From Pseudarthrobacter sp. NIBRBAC000502772 (GTDB taxonomy: Bacteria > Actinomycetota > Actinomycetes > Actinomycetales > Micrococcaceae), in contig NZ_CP041188.1 in NCBI RefSeq assembly GCF_006517235.1, positions 1,116,001 to 1,180,000 on the forward strand: DNA of 64,000 nt, written 5' to 3'. Positions 10,151-18,248 of the stretch are shown in pieces (the first letter of the stretch is position 1; the number at the start of each line of letters is the position of its first letter). Position numbers and translations under genes: made by a program. The notes under the pieces were generated by a model, which was given only the letters and a program-made list of their open reading frames with translations, was not told the DNA's origin and made no database searches.

Positions 10151-11654
10151 CGCGTATGCTCAAGAAATGACGCCTGGAAGCTGGAACCGCGAAGTCGCCC
10201 TACCGCCGTCGTCCGCCGCCTCCCCGGAACTGGACGTCATCAGCCTGGGTCGCCGCGTGCGGCATCTGCGCAAGCAGGCCGGGTACACACTCGATGACCT
10301 GGGCGCCGCCGTCGGGACGGCCCCCAGCCAGTTGAGCCTGATCGAAAACGGCAAGCGGGAGCCTAAACTTTCCCTGCTGCAGGGGCTGGCCGCGGCTCTG
10401 AACGTGAGCATCGACCAGTTGCTTGGCGCCGAGCCGCCGAGCCGCCGCGCGGCCCTGGAGATTGAGCTGGAACGCTACCAGCGCGGGCCCCTGTACGAGT
10501 CCCTTAATCTGCCCAAAATCCGCATCAGCTCGCGGCTTCCGGTCGATGTGTTGGAGGCGCAGGTGGGGCTGCTGCATGAACTCGAACGCAAGCTGAACGA
10601 GCAGGTGGCGACGCCGGAGGAAGCCCGCCGCGCGAACGGTGAGCTGCGTGCCATGATGCGTGAGCGCGGCAACTACTTCCCGGAGTATGAGGCCGAGGCC
10701 CAGAAGGTCCTGGGACTGGTGGGGTACACGGCCGGGCCGCTGAGCCAGCACGTCATCGCCGACATCGCCGAGAAGCTCGGATTCACCCTCCATCACGTGA
10801 GCGACCTGCCGCATTCCACCCGTTCAGTGACAGATTTGAAGAATCACAGAATTTACCTGACGCAGAGCCAGCGGCAGGACCACGACCCCCGCTCGGTGCT
10901 ATTGCAGGCGCTGGGGCACTACGTCCTGGGGCACGAGACGCCGAAAAACTACGGCGACTTCCTCGGCCAGCGGGTGGCCACCAACTACTTCGCGGCCGCG
11001 CTCCTGCTGCCCGAGCAGGCCACCGTGGACTTCCTGCAGAAGGCCAAGGCGGCCAAGGAAATCGCGGTTGAGGACATCCGTGACGCCTTTGCCGTCTCCT
11101 ACGAGACCGCCGCGCACCGCTTCACCAACCTGGCCACGAAGCACCTGGGCATCACCACCCACTTCCAGAAGACCCACAAGAGCGGCATCATCTACAAGGC
11201 CTACGAGAACGACGGCGTGACGTTCCCGATGGACCACACCGGCGCCATCGAGGGCCAGCCGTCGTGCAAGGCGTGGACGTCGCGGGCGGTGTTTGATGTG
11301 CCGGACAAGTTCAGCGCGTACAGCCAGTACACCGACACTCCGTCCGGCACATATTGGTGCACGGCCCGGACCGAGCGATCGGCCAACGGCGAGTTCTCCC
11401 TGAGCATCGGGGTGCCGTACCAGCACGTGAAATGGTTCCGCGGCCGGGAAACCACGGCGCGCGAAAAGTCCACATGCCCCGACCCGAACTGCTGCAAACG
11501 GCCCCCGGCAGCACTGGCCTCCGAGTGGGCTGGAAACGCCTGGCCGGCGGCTCGCGCCAACACGCACCTGCTGGCCGCGATGCCGCCCGGCGCGTTCCCC
11601 GGCGTGGACGAGACCGAGGTCTACTCGTTCCTGGCTGCGCACTCGGGGAGCTGA
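10140..11654 (+). CDS. RamB-like short-chain fatty acyl transcriptional regulator (XRE/DUF2083)
   Basis: A 504-residue regulator. An XRE helix-turn-helix occupies about residues 37-95 (LGRRVRHLRKQAGYTLDDLG, then TAPSQLSLIENGKREPKLSL). An IrrE/ImmA-like central region follows (ALGHYVLGHETP). The C-terminal domain is Cys-containing (CPDPNCCKRPP), as in the ScfR/RamB family that controls acetate and propionate genes. The position next to aceA/aceB fits control of the glyoxylate shunt. Two starts are possible: ATG 10140 with GGAAAG upstream, or ATG 10167 with a poor ribosome site. The length is close to that of RamB (about 475). Confidence 0.88.
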   Translation: MHFFAYAQEMTPGSWNREVALPPSSAASPELDVISLGRRVRHLRKQAGYTLDDLGAAVGTAPSQLSLIENGKREPKLSLLQGLAAALNVSIDQLLGAEPPSRRAALEIELERYQRGPLYESLNLPKIRISSRLPVDVLEAQVGLLHELERKLNEQVATPEEARRANGELRAMMRERGNYFPEYEAEAQKVLGLVGYTAGPLSQHVIADIAEKLGFTLHHVSDLPHSTRSVTDLKNHRIYLTQSQRQDHDPRSVLLQALGHYVLGHETPKNYGDFLGQRVATNYFAAALLLPEQATVDFLQKAKAAKEIAVEDIRDAFAVSYETAAHRFTNLATKHLGITTHFQKTHKSGIIYKAYENDGVTFPMDHTGAIEGQPSCKAWTSRAVFDVPDKFSAYSQYTDTPSGTYWCTARTERSANGEFSLSIGVPYQHVKWFRGRETTAREKSTCPDPNCCKRPPAALASEWAGNAWPAARANTHLLAAMPPGAFPGVDETEVYSFLAAHSGS

Positions 11655-11660
11655 CCCGCA

Positions 11661-11764
11661 GGACGCTCTCTCACTTAAGGCGGGTTCTTCCCGGACGCTC
11701 TCTCACTTTCTTGGAGCAAGTGATAGAGCGTTCACGTATTTGCCGCAGCAAGTGATAAAGCGTT
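11661..11764. repeat. 32-bp-periodic inverted repeat cluster, copy 2 (degenerate)
   Basis: Forward units GGACGCTCTCTCACTT start at 11661 and 11693, 32 bp apart. Two inverted, mutated units (AGTGATAGAGCGTT and AGTGATAAAGCGTT) lie near 11720-11732 and 11752-11764, also 32 bp apart. The cluster fills the gap between the convergent RamB-like and TAXI genes. The outer units have diverged but the spacing is kept. Confidence 0.75.
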
Positions 11765-11767
11765 TCC

Positions 11768-12811
11768 TTACCCGTGGAGCTCCCGGTACGCCGCGACGGC
11801 GCCGGGGTGCAGGGGCAAACCCGCGGTGTTGATCAAGGATTCGGGGCTCAGGAACTGTACGCCCAGGCTGGAACGCGGGATCAGTTCCTCGGCATGGCCC
11901 ACCAGCAGTTCGACGGTCCGCTTGACGGTCCGGTCATCAAGATCGCTCCGGCACAGCAGCAGGTTCGCCACGCCCACGGTCCAAACAGCCGGAATGCCCG
12001 CGTAGGCGCCCGCCGGGATCAGCACCCGGTCGTAGAAGACGCCGTATTTCGCCCGCAGTGCCGGCAGCAGCGGCGACAGATCCAGGAAACCCAGCCCGAC
12101 GTCGTCGTTCGCGGCGGCAATGGCCGCAGTCGGCACGCCGCCCGACCAGAACAACGCGTCCACCGTTCCGTCCCGCAGTGCCGCGAGGCCCTCATTGAGG
12201 CCGAGGCTCAGCACCGTAACGCCGCCAGCGGTGCCCGCAGTGGTGCTCAGCCCGGCAGCCTCGAGCAGCCGCGGAGTGGTCAGCGACGTCCCCGAGCCAG
12301 GCTCGCCGACAGCCACGGTCCGGCCGGCAAGCCCGCTAATGTCCCGGATTTCGCTGTTGTGCCGGATGACGCAGTGGACGTAGTTCTCGTACACCTTTCC
12401 GACGGCGGAAAGTCCGACGGCGGGCGGCTCACCCGCCGCTGTGCTTTGGGCAGCCGAATCCGCGAGCGCGACGGCGAACGTGGCTTTGCCGGTCAGCAGA
12501 TGTTCGAGGTTGTCCAGGCTGCCGCCGGTAGTCAGCGCCGTGGCTTGGCCTGCAACGCCGTGACGCTGGAGGGACGCCGCCAGCAGCTCGGCGAACTCGA
12601 GGTAGAAGCCTCCGGGCTCGCCCCCGGCCACGGTCACGGTGCCCGGGCGGTCCGTCGGCGTACACGCACCCAGGCCCGGCAACAGCAGCCCGGACAACCC
12701 GGCCGCGAGTCCGGCCTTGAGGACGGTCCGCCGCGGGGGATCAGGGGGAAGCGGGGGACTCGGGGGCAGGGCCCGTGCTCCGGACAACCGCCCCCCGAAC
12801 ACGTCACCCAC
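11768..12811 (-). CDS. TAXI family TRAP-type solute-binding lipoprotein
   Basis: A substrate-binding protein of about 347 residues from the TAXI group (TRAP-associated extracytoplasmic immunogenic). The N-terminus has a Tat-like RRTVLKAGLAAGLSG stretch followed by a lipobox ending LGAC, so it is exported and lipid-anchored. The binding domain contains GGEPGGFYLEFAELLA, as expected. GTG 12811 is chosen; it overlaps the upstream kinase stop by 8 bp, so the gene is in the RR-HK-TAXI operon. No TRAP membrane subunits (DctQM or fused) are encoded nearby. This suggests it works as a periplasmic sensor partner of the kinase rather than in transport, which is inference. Confidence 0.85.
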   Translation of the reverse strand: MGDVFGGRLSGARALPPSPPLPPDPPRRTVLKAGLAAGLSGLLLPGLGACTPTDRPGTVTVAGGEPGGFYLEFAELLAASLQRHGVAGQATALTTGGSLDNLEHLLTGKATFAVALADSAAQSTAAGEPPAVGLSAVGKVYENYVHCVIRHNSEIRDISGLAGRTVAVGEPGSGTSLTTPRLLEAAGLSTTAGTAGGVTVLSLGLNEGLAALRDGTVDALFWSGGVPTAAIAAANDDVGLGFLDLSPLLPALRAKYGVFYDRVLIPAGAYAGIPAVWTVGVANLLLCRSDLDDRTVKRTVELLVGHAEELIPRSSLGVQFLSPESLINTAGLPLHPGAVAAYRELHG

Positions 12812-14273
12812 GCGGAGCCGCCTGCTCCGGCCCGGTCTGCTCTGGCCCGGCAAAACTTCCCGGCAGCTCCGCGGCCCACGGAAACTCGAGCCGCGCAATC
12901 AGGCCATGCGGCGAGGCCTCGGCGAGCACCAGCCGGCCACCGTTGGCCGCTGCCAGCTTGTCCACGATGGTCATGCCCAGCCCGGTCCCGCGGATGCTCC
13001 GGTGCGCCGGGGACCGCCAGAAGCGGCTGGTGGCCGCTGCCCGTTCGTCGGCGGAAAGCCCGGGGCCGTCGTCGGACACTTCGATGATCACCATGCTTTG
13101 GCGCTCGCGGGCAGCCACCGAGATGTGGGCGCCGGGAGCGTACTTGATGGCGTTGTTCAGAAGTTCGCCCACCATCTGGGCCAGCTCTGCGGCGCTGCAC
13201 GCGATGTGCACGGCGGGGGCCGGCGGACCTGCCAGCAGGATCGATGCTCCGCCGAGCTGGGCGGCGGGGCCCGCCCGTTCGGTTTCTTCCTGCAGGACCG
13301 GGTACGGATCAAGCGGCGCCTGTGCCGCGGGCGACGGGGTTCCCAGCGGGCCACGGGCGGAGTCCTCGGATGCCCGGTGCTCGGCGGCCGCCAACCGAAG
13401 TACTCCGTCCAGGATCTCCTCCACACGTTCAAGCTCGGCCAGCACGCCTGCGGCGGCGTCGTGCTCCCGGGCGGTCCTCAGTTCCAGCTGCAGCAGATCG
13501 ATCCTGAGCCGCAGGGCGCCCACGGGATTGCGCAGTTCGTGCGATGTGTCCGCTATCAGTTGCCGCTGCGAATCGAGGCTTTGGCTGACGGTCTGCGCCA
13601 TGGTGGTGAATGAACGGCTCAGTTCCCGAAGTTCCGGCGGCCCGGCCTCGGGAAGCTTGCCGGTCCGGCCTGTTGCCTCAAGCTCCGTGACGGCGGCGTT
13701 CAGCCGATGCACCGGGCGCAGCACCCACTCGGTCACGCGGGCCGCACCAAGCAGGAGCACAGCGGCCAGGACCGCCGCCGCCAATGCCACGATGAGCCAC
13801 CGTTCCCGCAGTTTCTGCCGGGCCGGGTCCAGGTTGACCTCGAGGACGGCCTCGCCCAGGACCTGGCTCGCGCTGCCGAAGGAGCGGGAGATCACCTCGG
13901 AGGAAGGCCCGAACGGCTGCAGCGGGCTGAGCGTGGTGTCGCTGAGGTTCAGGTTCGCCCTGGCCACGGCGTCACGGACGTCCGGCCGGTCCTCGCTCAG
14001 GCCGCCGGAGCGCAGGGTTCCCTGCTGGAGACGGATCAGGACTCCCTCGTCGTAGAGCTCGGAATACCTGTCCATTTCCGTCTGCAGTTGTGCGGTCTCG
14101 CCGGCGGAGGCTGCGTCGAACGCCACCTGTGCCAGGCGGTTGAGCGACGCGGCCCGGTTGATCTGGAGTTCCTGCGTCAGTTCCCGGCCGGCCGAGGTCA
14201 GGATCACGTTGGACGTGATGATGACGATAAGTACCGCCAGGACACTCAGGATGCCCAGGACGCGCAGTTTCAC
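12804..14273 (-). CDS. sensor histidine kinase
   Basis: A 489-residue membrane kinase. TM1 lies at about residues 5-28, an extracytoplasmic sensor region of about 120 residues follows, and TM2 is near 160-182. A HAMP linker starts WVLRPVHRLNAAV. The HisKA dimerisation helix has phosphoacceptor His245 in DTSHELRNPVG. The C-terminal HATPase has DDGPGLSADERAA and GTGLGMTIVDKLA. The start overlaps the response-regulator stop by 4 bp (ATGA). It probably phosphorylates the adjacent OmpR-type regulator. The downstream TAXI lipoprotein could present ligand to the sensor domain, as binding-protein-coupled kinases do. Confidence 0.93.
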   Translation of the reverse strand: MKLRVLGILSVLAVLIVIITSNVILTSAGRELTQELQINRAASLNRLAQVAFDAASAGETAQLQTEMDRYSELYDEGVLIRLQQGTLRSGGLSEDRPDVRDAVARANLNLSDTTLSPLQPFGPSSEVISRSFGSASQVLGEAVLEVNLDPARQKLRERWLIVALAAAVLAAVLLLGAARVTEWVLRPVHRLNAAVTELEATGRTGKLPEAGPPELRELSRSFTTMAQTVSQSLDSQRQLIADTSHELRNPVGALRLRIDLLQLELRTAREHDAAAGVLAELERVEEILDGVLRLAAAEHRASEDSARGPLGTPSPAAQAPLDPYPVLQEETERAGPAAQLGGASILLAGPPAPAVHIACSAAELAQMVGELLNNAIKYAPGAHISVAARERQSMVIIEVSDDGPGLSADERAAATSRFWRSPAHRSIRGTGLGMTIVDKLAAANGGRLVLAEASPHGLIARLEFPWAAELPGSFAGPEQTGPEQAAPRG

Positions 14274-14938
14274 GCCGGGTCCGCCTCGACCCGGTAGCCG
14301 ACGCCGCGGACGTTGATGATGAAGCCCGGTAACTGGAGCTTCGCCCGCAGCGCGGTCAGGTGCACGTCAAGGGAACGGGAAGAGGCCACGAAGGCGTCGC
14401 CCCACAGCGCATCCAGGATCTGTTCGCGGGTGACCACGGAGCCGGCGTGGCTGGCCAACAGTGCCAGCAGGTCGAACTCGGTGGCCGTCAACGGCAGCAC
14501 CTCGGAACGGAGGGCGGCCACGCGCCGCTCGAGGTCGATCTCAAGATCACCCAGCACCACGCTCTGCTGCCGCGAGCCGCCATAGCGGCCGGCACGCCGG
14601 GTGACGGCTTCGATGCGGGCAAGAAGTTCCACGAGCTTCACAGGCTTAACGAGGTAGTCGTCCGCTCCCGACCGCAGGCCGAGCACTACGCTGCGTTCGT
14701 CGTCGCGCGCGGTAAGAATCAGGATGGGCACCGGCGTGACCTGGCGCAGTTTCCGCAGCACCTCCAGCCCGTCCATATCGGGAAGGCCGAGGTCCAGCAG
14801 GATCACTTCGAACTTCCGGTGGACCAGCAGGGCGTCTGCTCCGCGGGCAACCCGGGTGGGGTTGTGCCCCGCGGTCGCGACGGCGGCGGCGAGGGCGGAC
14901 GCCATGGCGTCGTCGTCCTCGACGATGAGCAACTCCAT
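14270..14938 (-). CDS. OmpR-family response regulator
   Basis: A 222-residue two-domain regulator. The receiver has the acidic pocket EDDD at 7-10, phosphoacceptor Asp49 in VILLDLGLPDMDG, and Lys in VKPVKLVELLARIE. The C-terminal winged helix ends with the Trans_reg_C pattern (RSLDVHLTALRAKL). It is the first gene of a minus-strand operon with the kinase and TAXI genes. A likely target is the divergent MHS symporter 250 bp away, because the intergenic region carries two inverted repeats. Confidence 0.94.
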   Translation of the reverse strand: MELLIVEDDDAMASALAAAVATAGHNPTRVARGADALLVHRKFEVILLDLGLPDMDGLEVLRKLRQVTPVPILILTARDDERSVVLGLRSGADDYLVKPVKLVELLARIEAVTRRAGRYGGSRQQSVVLGDLEIDLERRVAALRSEVLPLTATEFDLLALLASHAGSVVTREQILDALWGDAFVASSRSLDVHLTALRAKLQLPGFIINVRGVGYRVEADPA

Positions 14939-14960
14939 GGCCTGGTTCCCTTATTCGCTG

Positions 14961-14984
14961 AGCGGGCAACGCAAACTGCCCGCT
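14961..14984. promoter_or_regulatory. inverted repeat upstream of the response-regulator gene
   Basis: AGCGGGCA (14961-14968) and TGCCCGCT (14977-14984) are exact complements separated by 8 bp. They lie 22 bp upstream of the response-regulator start. It is either an operator or a 5'-leader hairpin. Confidence 0.4.
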
Positions 14985-15012
14985 TTGGAGATTACCCCGT
15001 CTCCCGCCGAAA

Positions 15013-15029
15013 CCTAAGGAAGTGTTAGG
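15013..15029. promoter_or_regulatory. CCTAA-N7-TTAGG inverted repeat in divergent promoter
   Basis: CCTAAGGAAGTGTTAGG is a short symmetric site between the two-component operon and the symporter leader ORF. It is a candidate response-regulator binding site by position only. Confidence 0.3.
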
Positions 15030-15124
15030 AAATGCCCTCCCACGTTGGATGTGCCTTGCATCACGCATAACTTGGATGAGGCCCTCGGCGTTTGAGGGGG
15101 GCCCGTCAACGTCGAGGAGGAACC

Positions 15125-15193
15125 ATGGGCAACGTAGCCATGGACAGCACGAAAGCAAGAACAGCGCCGCAACCCGGGGAGGTTCAGCGATGA
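15125..15193 (+). CDS. 22-codon upstream ORF coupled to the MHS symporter
   Basis: ATG 15125 is preceded by a strong GAGGAGGAA ribosome site, and the frame runs 22 codons to TGA 15191-15193. That stop overlaps the symporter ATG (15190) as ATGA. The peptide begins MGNVAMDSTKARTAPQP and has no recognisable domain. The strong Shine-Dalgarno and the exact overlap suggest a translated leader that couples translation of the transporter. It is not a recognised family. Confidence 0.5.
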   Translation: MGNVAMDSTKARTAPQPGEVQR

Positions 15194-16581
15194 GCGCCCA
15201 GCACGCGGTCCAGAGCGAGGCCGCACAGACCCGTCGGGCCGTGAGCAACATCCTCAAGGGTTCAGCGGGCAACCTCGTGGAGTGGTACGACCTCTACGTT
15301 TACACAGTCTTCGCGGCGTACTTCCAGTCGCACTTCTTCAATTCCCAAGACGACCTGCAGGCCGGGCTCGAGGCCATGGCCGTCTTCTCGACGTCGTTCC
15401 TGATGCGTCCGGTGGGCGCCTGGTTCTTCGGCCGCTATGCCGACCGCAAGGGCCGCAAGGCGGCCCTGACGCTCAGCGTGACGATCATGTCCGCCGGTTC
15501 CTTCGCCATCGCCATCCTGCCGACGACCCAGCAGATAGGCGTCTGGGCGCTGATTCTGCTGATCCTTGTGCGGCTGGTCCAGGGCTTCTCCGTGGGCGGC
15601 GAATACGGCACCAGCGCCACCTACATGTCCGAGGCCGCCACGTCCAAACGCCGCGGCTTCTTCTCAAGCTTCCAGTACGTCACGCTGATCGGCGGCCAGA
15701 TGCTGGCCCTGCTGGTGCTCGTCATCCTGCAGAACACCATGGACAAGGGCGCCCTGACTGAGTGGGGCTGGCGCATCCCCTTCGCGATCGGCGGCGTCGC
15801 CGCGCTCGTGGTCCTGTGGCTGCGGCGCTCGATGGAAGAAACCGTGTCCGCCGAGCAGGTCGAGGCCGCCAGGGTTCCGGCCGTGGCCGGCGTTGCCCAA
15901 CCCGGCACCATGAGGTTGCTGTTCACCCAGCACTGGAAGCCGCTGCTGATCTGCATCGGCGTCACCCTCGGCGGTACCGTGGCGTTCTACACGTACACCA
16001 ACTTCATTCTGAAGTTCATGAACGATACCTCCGGGATCGCCAAGACCGACACCTCCGTGATCAACTTCTGGGCGCTGTTCATCTTCATGCTGCTCCAGCC
16101 GGTCTACGGGATCATCTCGGACAAGGTCGGGCGCCGGCCGCTGCTGCTCTGGTTCGGCATCACGGGTGTGTTGTTCACCTGGCCGCTGCTATCCACCCTG
16201 TCCAACACCAAGGACCCGTTCACGGCATTCCTGCTGATGCTGGGCGGCCTGCTGATCGTCGGCGGCTACACCTCGATCAACGCCCTCGTGAAGGCCGAGC
16301 TGTTCCCGGCCTCCATCCGCGCCCTCGGCGTCGGCCTGGGCTACGCGATCGCCAACTCGCTCTTCGGCGGCACCGTCCCGCTGCTTGGTGCGGCGTTCCA
16401 GAAGGCCGAGCGCGTGGACCTGTTCTTCACGTACGTCACGGTTGCCATCGCTATTTCGCTGTTGGTTTACATCTTCGCCCTGAAGAACAAGAAGACCACC
16501 CACCTGGACCGCGAACAGGGCGACGCCTGGAACCGCCCGGCCAAGGACGACGACAAGGACAAGGACCTCATCAACGCCTAG
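15190..16581 (+). CDS. MFS transporter, metabolite:H+ symporter (MHS) family
   Basis: A 463-residue, 12-helix proton symporter. GNLVEWYDLYVYTVFAAYF in helix 1 and the RKGRK-containing loop 2-3 (YADRKGRKAAL) are the ProP/KgtP/CitA-type MHS hallmarks. These carriers import dicarboxylates, citrate, alpha-ketoglutarate or osmolytes. ATG 15190 has GGGGAGG upstream and overlaps the stop of the small leader ORF. Divergence from a two-component operon with a TAXI binding protein suggests induction by an organic acid. A perfect 36-bp palindrome follows the stop by 21 bp. Confidence 0.92.
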   Translation: MSAQHAVQSEAAQTRRAVSNILKGSAGNLVEWYDLYVYTVFAAYFQSHFFNSQDDLQAGLEAMAVFSTSFLMRPVGAWFFGRYADRKGRKAALTLSVTIMSAGSFAIAILPTTQQIGVWALILLILVRLVQGFSVGGEYGTSATYMSEAATSKRRGFFSSFQYVTLIGGQMLALLVLVILQNTMDKGALTEWGWRIPFAIGGVAALVVLWLRRSMEETVSAEQVEAARVPAVAGVAQPGTMRLLFTQHWKPLLICIGVTLGGTVAFYTYTNFILKFMNDTSGIAKTDTSVINFWALFIFMLLQPVYGIISDKVGRRPLLLWFGITGVLFTWPLLSTLSNTKDPFTAFLLMLGGLLIVGGYTSINALVKAELFPASIRALGVGLGYAIANSLFGGTVPLLGAAFQKAERVDLFFTYVTVAIAISLLVYIFALKNKKTTHLDREQGDAWNRPAKDDDKDKDLINA

Positions 16582-16602
16582 CGCTGTGGGCAGCTCCAGT
16601 GG

Positions 16603-16638
16603 GCGTACGACGGCGGGTGGCCACCCGCCGTCGTACGC
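16603..16638. terminator. perfect 36-bp palindrome downstream of the MHS symporter
   Basis: The 18-nt arm GCGTACGACGGCGGGTGG (16603-16620) is followed directly by its exact complement, with no spacer. It can form a very stable cruciform or stem and probably ends the symporter transcript, though no T-run follows. CCCGCCGTCGTACG from its right arm recurs at about 6669-6683 beside the first 32-bp repeat cluster. It therefore looks like part of a larger repeat module rather than a private terminator. Confidence 0.6.
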
Positions 16639-16661
16639 TCACCGCGCCGCCCCCGCACCCC

Positions 16662-16798
16662 GGACGCTCTCTCAGATAATGCGGCAAATCCCGGGACGCT
16701 CTCTCACTTTCTTGAGGAAAGTGAGAGAGCGTCCCGGGTTTTCTTGCGGTAAGTGAGAGAGCGTCCCGGGTTTTCTTGCGGTAAGTGAGAGAGCGTTT
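16662..16798. repeat. 32-bp-periodic inverted repeat cluster, copy 3
   Basis: Two forward units lie 32 bp apart (the second begins 16694), then three inverted units, again at 32-bp steps. The centre is a hairpin with perfect 22-bp arms (16690-16711 and 16717-16738) and a 5-nt loop. The last two inverted units are near-identical 32-bp tandem repeats containing GTTTTCTTGCGGTAAGTGAG. The cluster occupies most of the 334-bp space between the symporter and serpin genes. Outside it and the palindrome at 16603, I see only the serpin leader (about 16800-16915). Confidence 0.85.
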
Positions 16799-16915
16799 GA
16801 ATGAGACCAAAATGAGTGCAAAGCGTGACCGTTCAGGCATCGTCTCGCGCCGCCGTCGCTGGTTCACTGGGAGCAGGCGGATTCCCGCCCTTGTGTGCCG
16901 GGGGAGGCGACAGTG

Positions 16916-18223
16916 GTGTTTCGTTTTCAGCGGGCGGTGGCCTTGGGTGCGGTGCTGGGACTGGCAGCATGTGCGGCCCCGGCCCCTGCGCCTCCGGAGC
17001 TCCTGACGGCCGACGGCGTGGAGCGGGTTTCGGTGGACCGCGCGGCTTATGCCGCTGAACTGCGCTCCTTCCGGGCTTCCGCCCTGGGCCTTGGCGAGGC
17101 GCTGCTGGCGGACGGCGGAGACGGCGCCAACGGGAACGTCGTGTCCTCGCCCGGGAGCCTGCTGATTGCCCTCGCGATGCTTCGCTCCGGCGCGTCGGGC
17201 GAGACTGCGGCGGAGATGGACAGCGTCCTGGGACTCCCCGCAGAGAATCGCGACGAGGCCATGAACGCGGTCCTCAGCTCACTTGCGAAGTTCGACGGCG
17301 ACCCCGGCGCAGTGGATGAGGACAACCCGCCGCGGAAACCGATCATGCATGCCGCCAACGGGCTGTTCGTAGACAAGGGTGTGACCACCGGCGAGTCCTT
17401 CCTGGACACGCTGGCCCGGCACTACGGAACCGGCGTGTATCCCGTGGACTTCAGCGATGAGGGTGCCACGAAGCCCGCCATCGATGCCTGGGTCAACAGG
17501 AACACGGGCGGCAGGATCAAGGAAGCCCCGGCAGAGTACGACCGCCGGAACACCTTCAGCCTCCTCAATTCCCTGTATTTTGCCTCCGCCTGGAGCGCGC
17601 CGTTTGACCCGAATGCCACCTCGGACCTCCCCTTCACCACAGCTGCCGGCGAGGAAATCGATGCGCCTGCCATGCACAACGAGGCGGAGATGAAGTACGC
17701 GGAAGGTGCAGGCTGGCGGGGCGTGGACCTTCCCTACGCCGACGGTTTCGTCATGCGTCTGGTCCTGCCGGGGGCCGGATCCGACGCGGTCGCCGGGGCC
17801 GGGTCCCGCCCCGCCTCGGCTGCCTTCGGTGCGGAAACGCTAGCGGAAATCGCGGACGCCTTCGACACCGCAGCGCTGGAGACAGTGCAGATCCAGCTGC
17901 CCCGTTGGGACCACAAGTGCAGCTTTGACCTGCGGAAGGTGTTTGGGTCCCTGGGACTCAAGAAGACGCTCGACACCACGGAGGATTTCAACAACATCCA
18001 GCCCAGGATGGCGATCACCCAGGCCGCGCAGGCTGCCAACATCACGGTCGCCGAAAAGGGCACCATCGCAGCCGCGGTGACCCAGATCAACGGAGCTGTC
18101 ACCAGCGCTCCGCCGCAGCCTGAGCGGTCCATCAGCTTCGACCGGCCGTTCCACTACCAGATCGTCCATGTGGAAACCGGCCTGCCGCTGTTTATGGGAA
18201 CGGTGGCCGACCCGCGCTCGTGA
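16916..18223 (+). CDS. serpin family protein (predicted lipoprotein)
   Basis: A 435-residue serine protease inhibitor fold protein. The N-terminus VFRFQRAVALGAVLGLAAC is a lipoprotein signal with Cys in the lipobox, so it is surface-anchored. Serpin landmarks are NVVSSPGSLLIALAMLRSGA, the breach/shutter region LLNSLYFASAWSAPFD, and the reactive-loop hinge EKGTIAAAVT starting at Glu380. The small hinge residues are those of inhibitory serpins. SFDRPFHYQIVH closes the fold. Three in-frame GTGs (16895, 16913, 16916) are possible. GGGGGAGG at 16900-16907 favours 16913 or 16916. The target protease is unknown. Confidence 0.9.
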   Translation: MFRFQRAVALGAVLGLAACAAPAPAPPELLTADGVERVSVDRAAYAAELRSFRASALGLGEALLADGGDGANGNVVSSPGSLLIALAMLRSGASGETAAEMDSVLGLPAENRDEAMNAVLSSLAKFDGDPGAVDEDNPPRKPIMHAANGLFVDKGVTTGESFLDTLARHYGTGVYPVDFSDEGATKPAIDAWVNRNTGGRIKEAPAEYDRRNTFSLLNSLYFASAWSAPFDPNATSDLPFTTAAGEEIDAPAMHNEAEMKYAEGAGWRGVDLPYADGFVMRLVLPGAGSDAVAGAGSRPASAAFGAETLAEIADAFDTAALETVQIQLPRWDHKCSFDLRKVFGSLGLKKTLDTTEDFNNIQPRMAITQAAQAANITVAEKGTIAAAVTQINGAVTSAPPQPERSISFDRPFHYQIVHVETGLPLFMGTVADPRS

Positions 18224-18248
18224 CCGCGCCTCCCCGGGCTGAGCCTAA

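Noticed and set aside
11768..12811. A full TRAP transporter locus
   Set aside because: Only the binding lipoprotein is present; the neighbouring genes are a kinase, a response regulator and an MFS symporter.
16738..16798. Two near-identical 32-bp tandem units that might be taken for a CRISPR fragment
   Set aside because: The repeats are contiguous without unique spacers, invert across a hairpin, recur in similar form at two other sites, and no cas genes are present.
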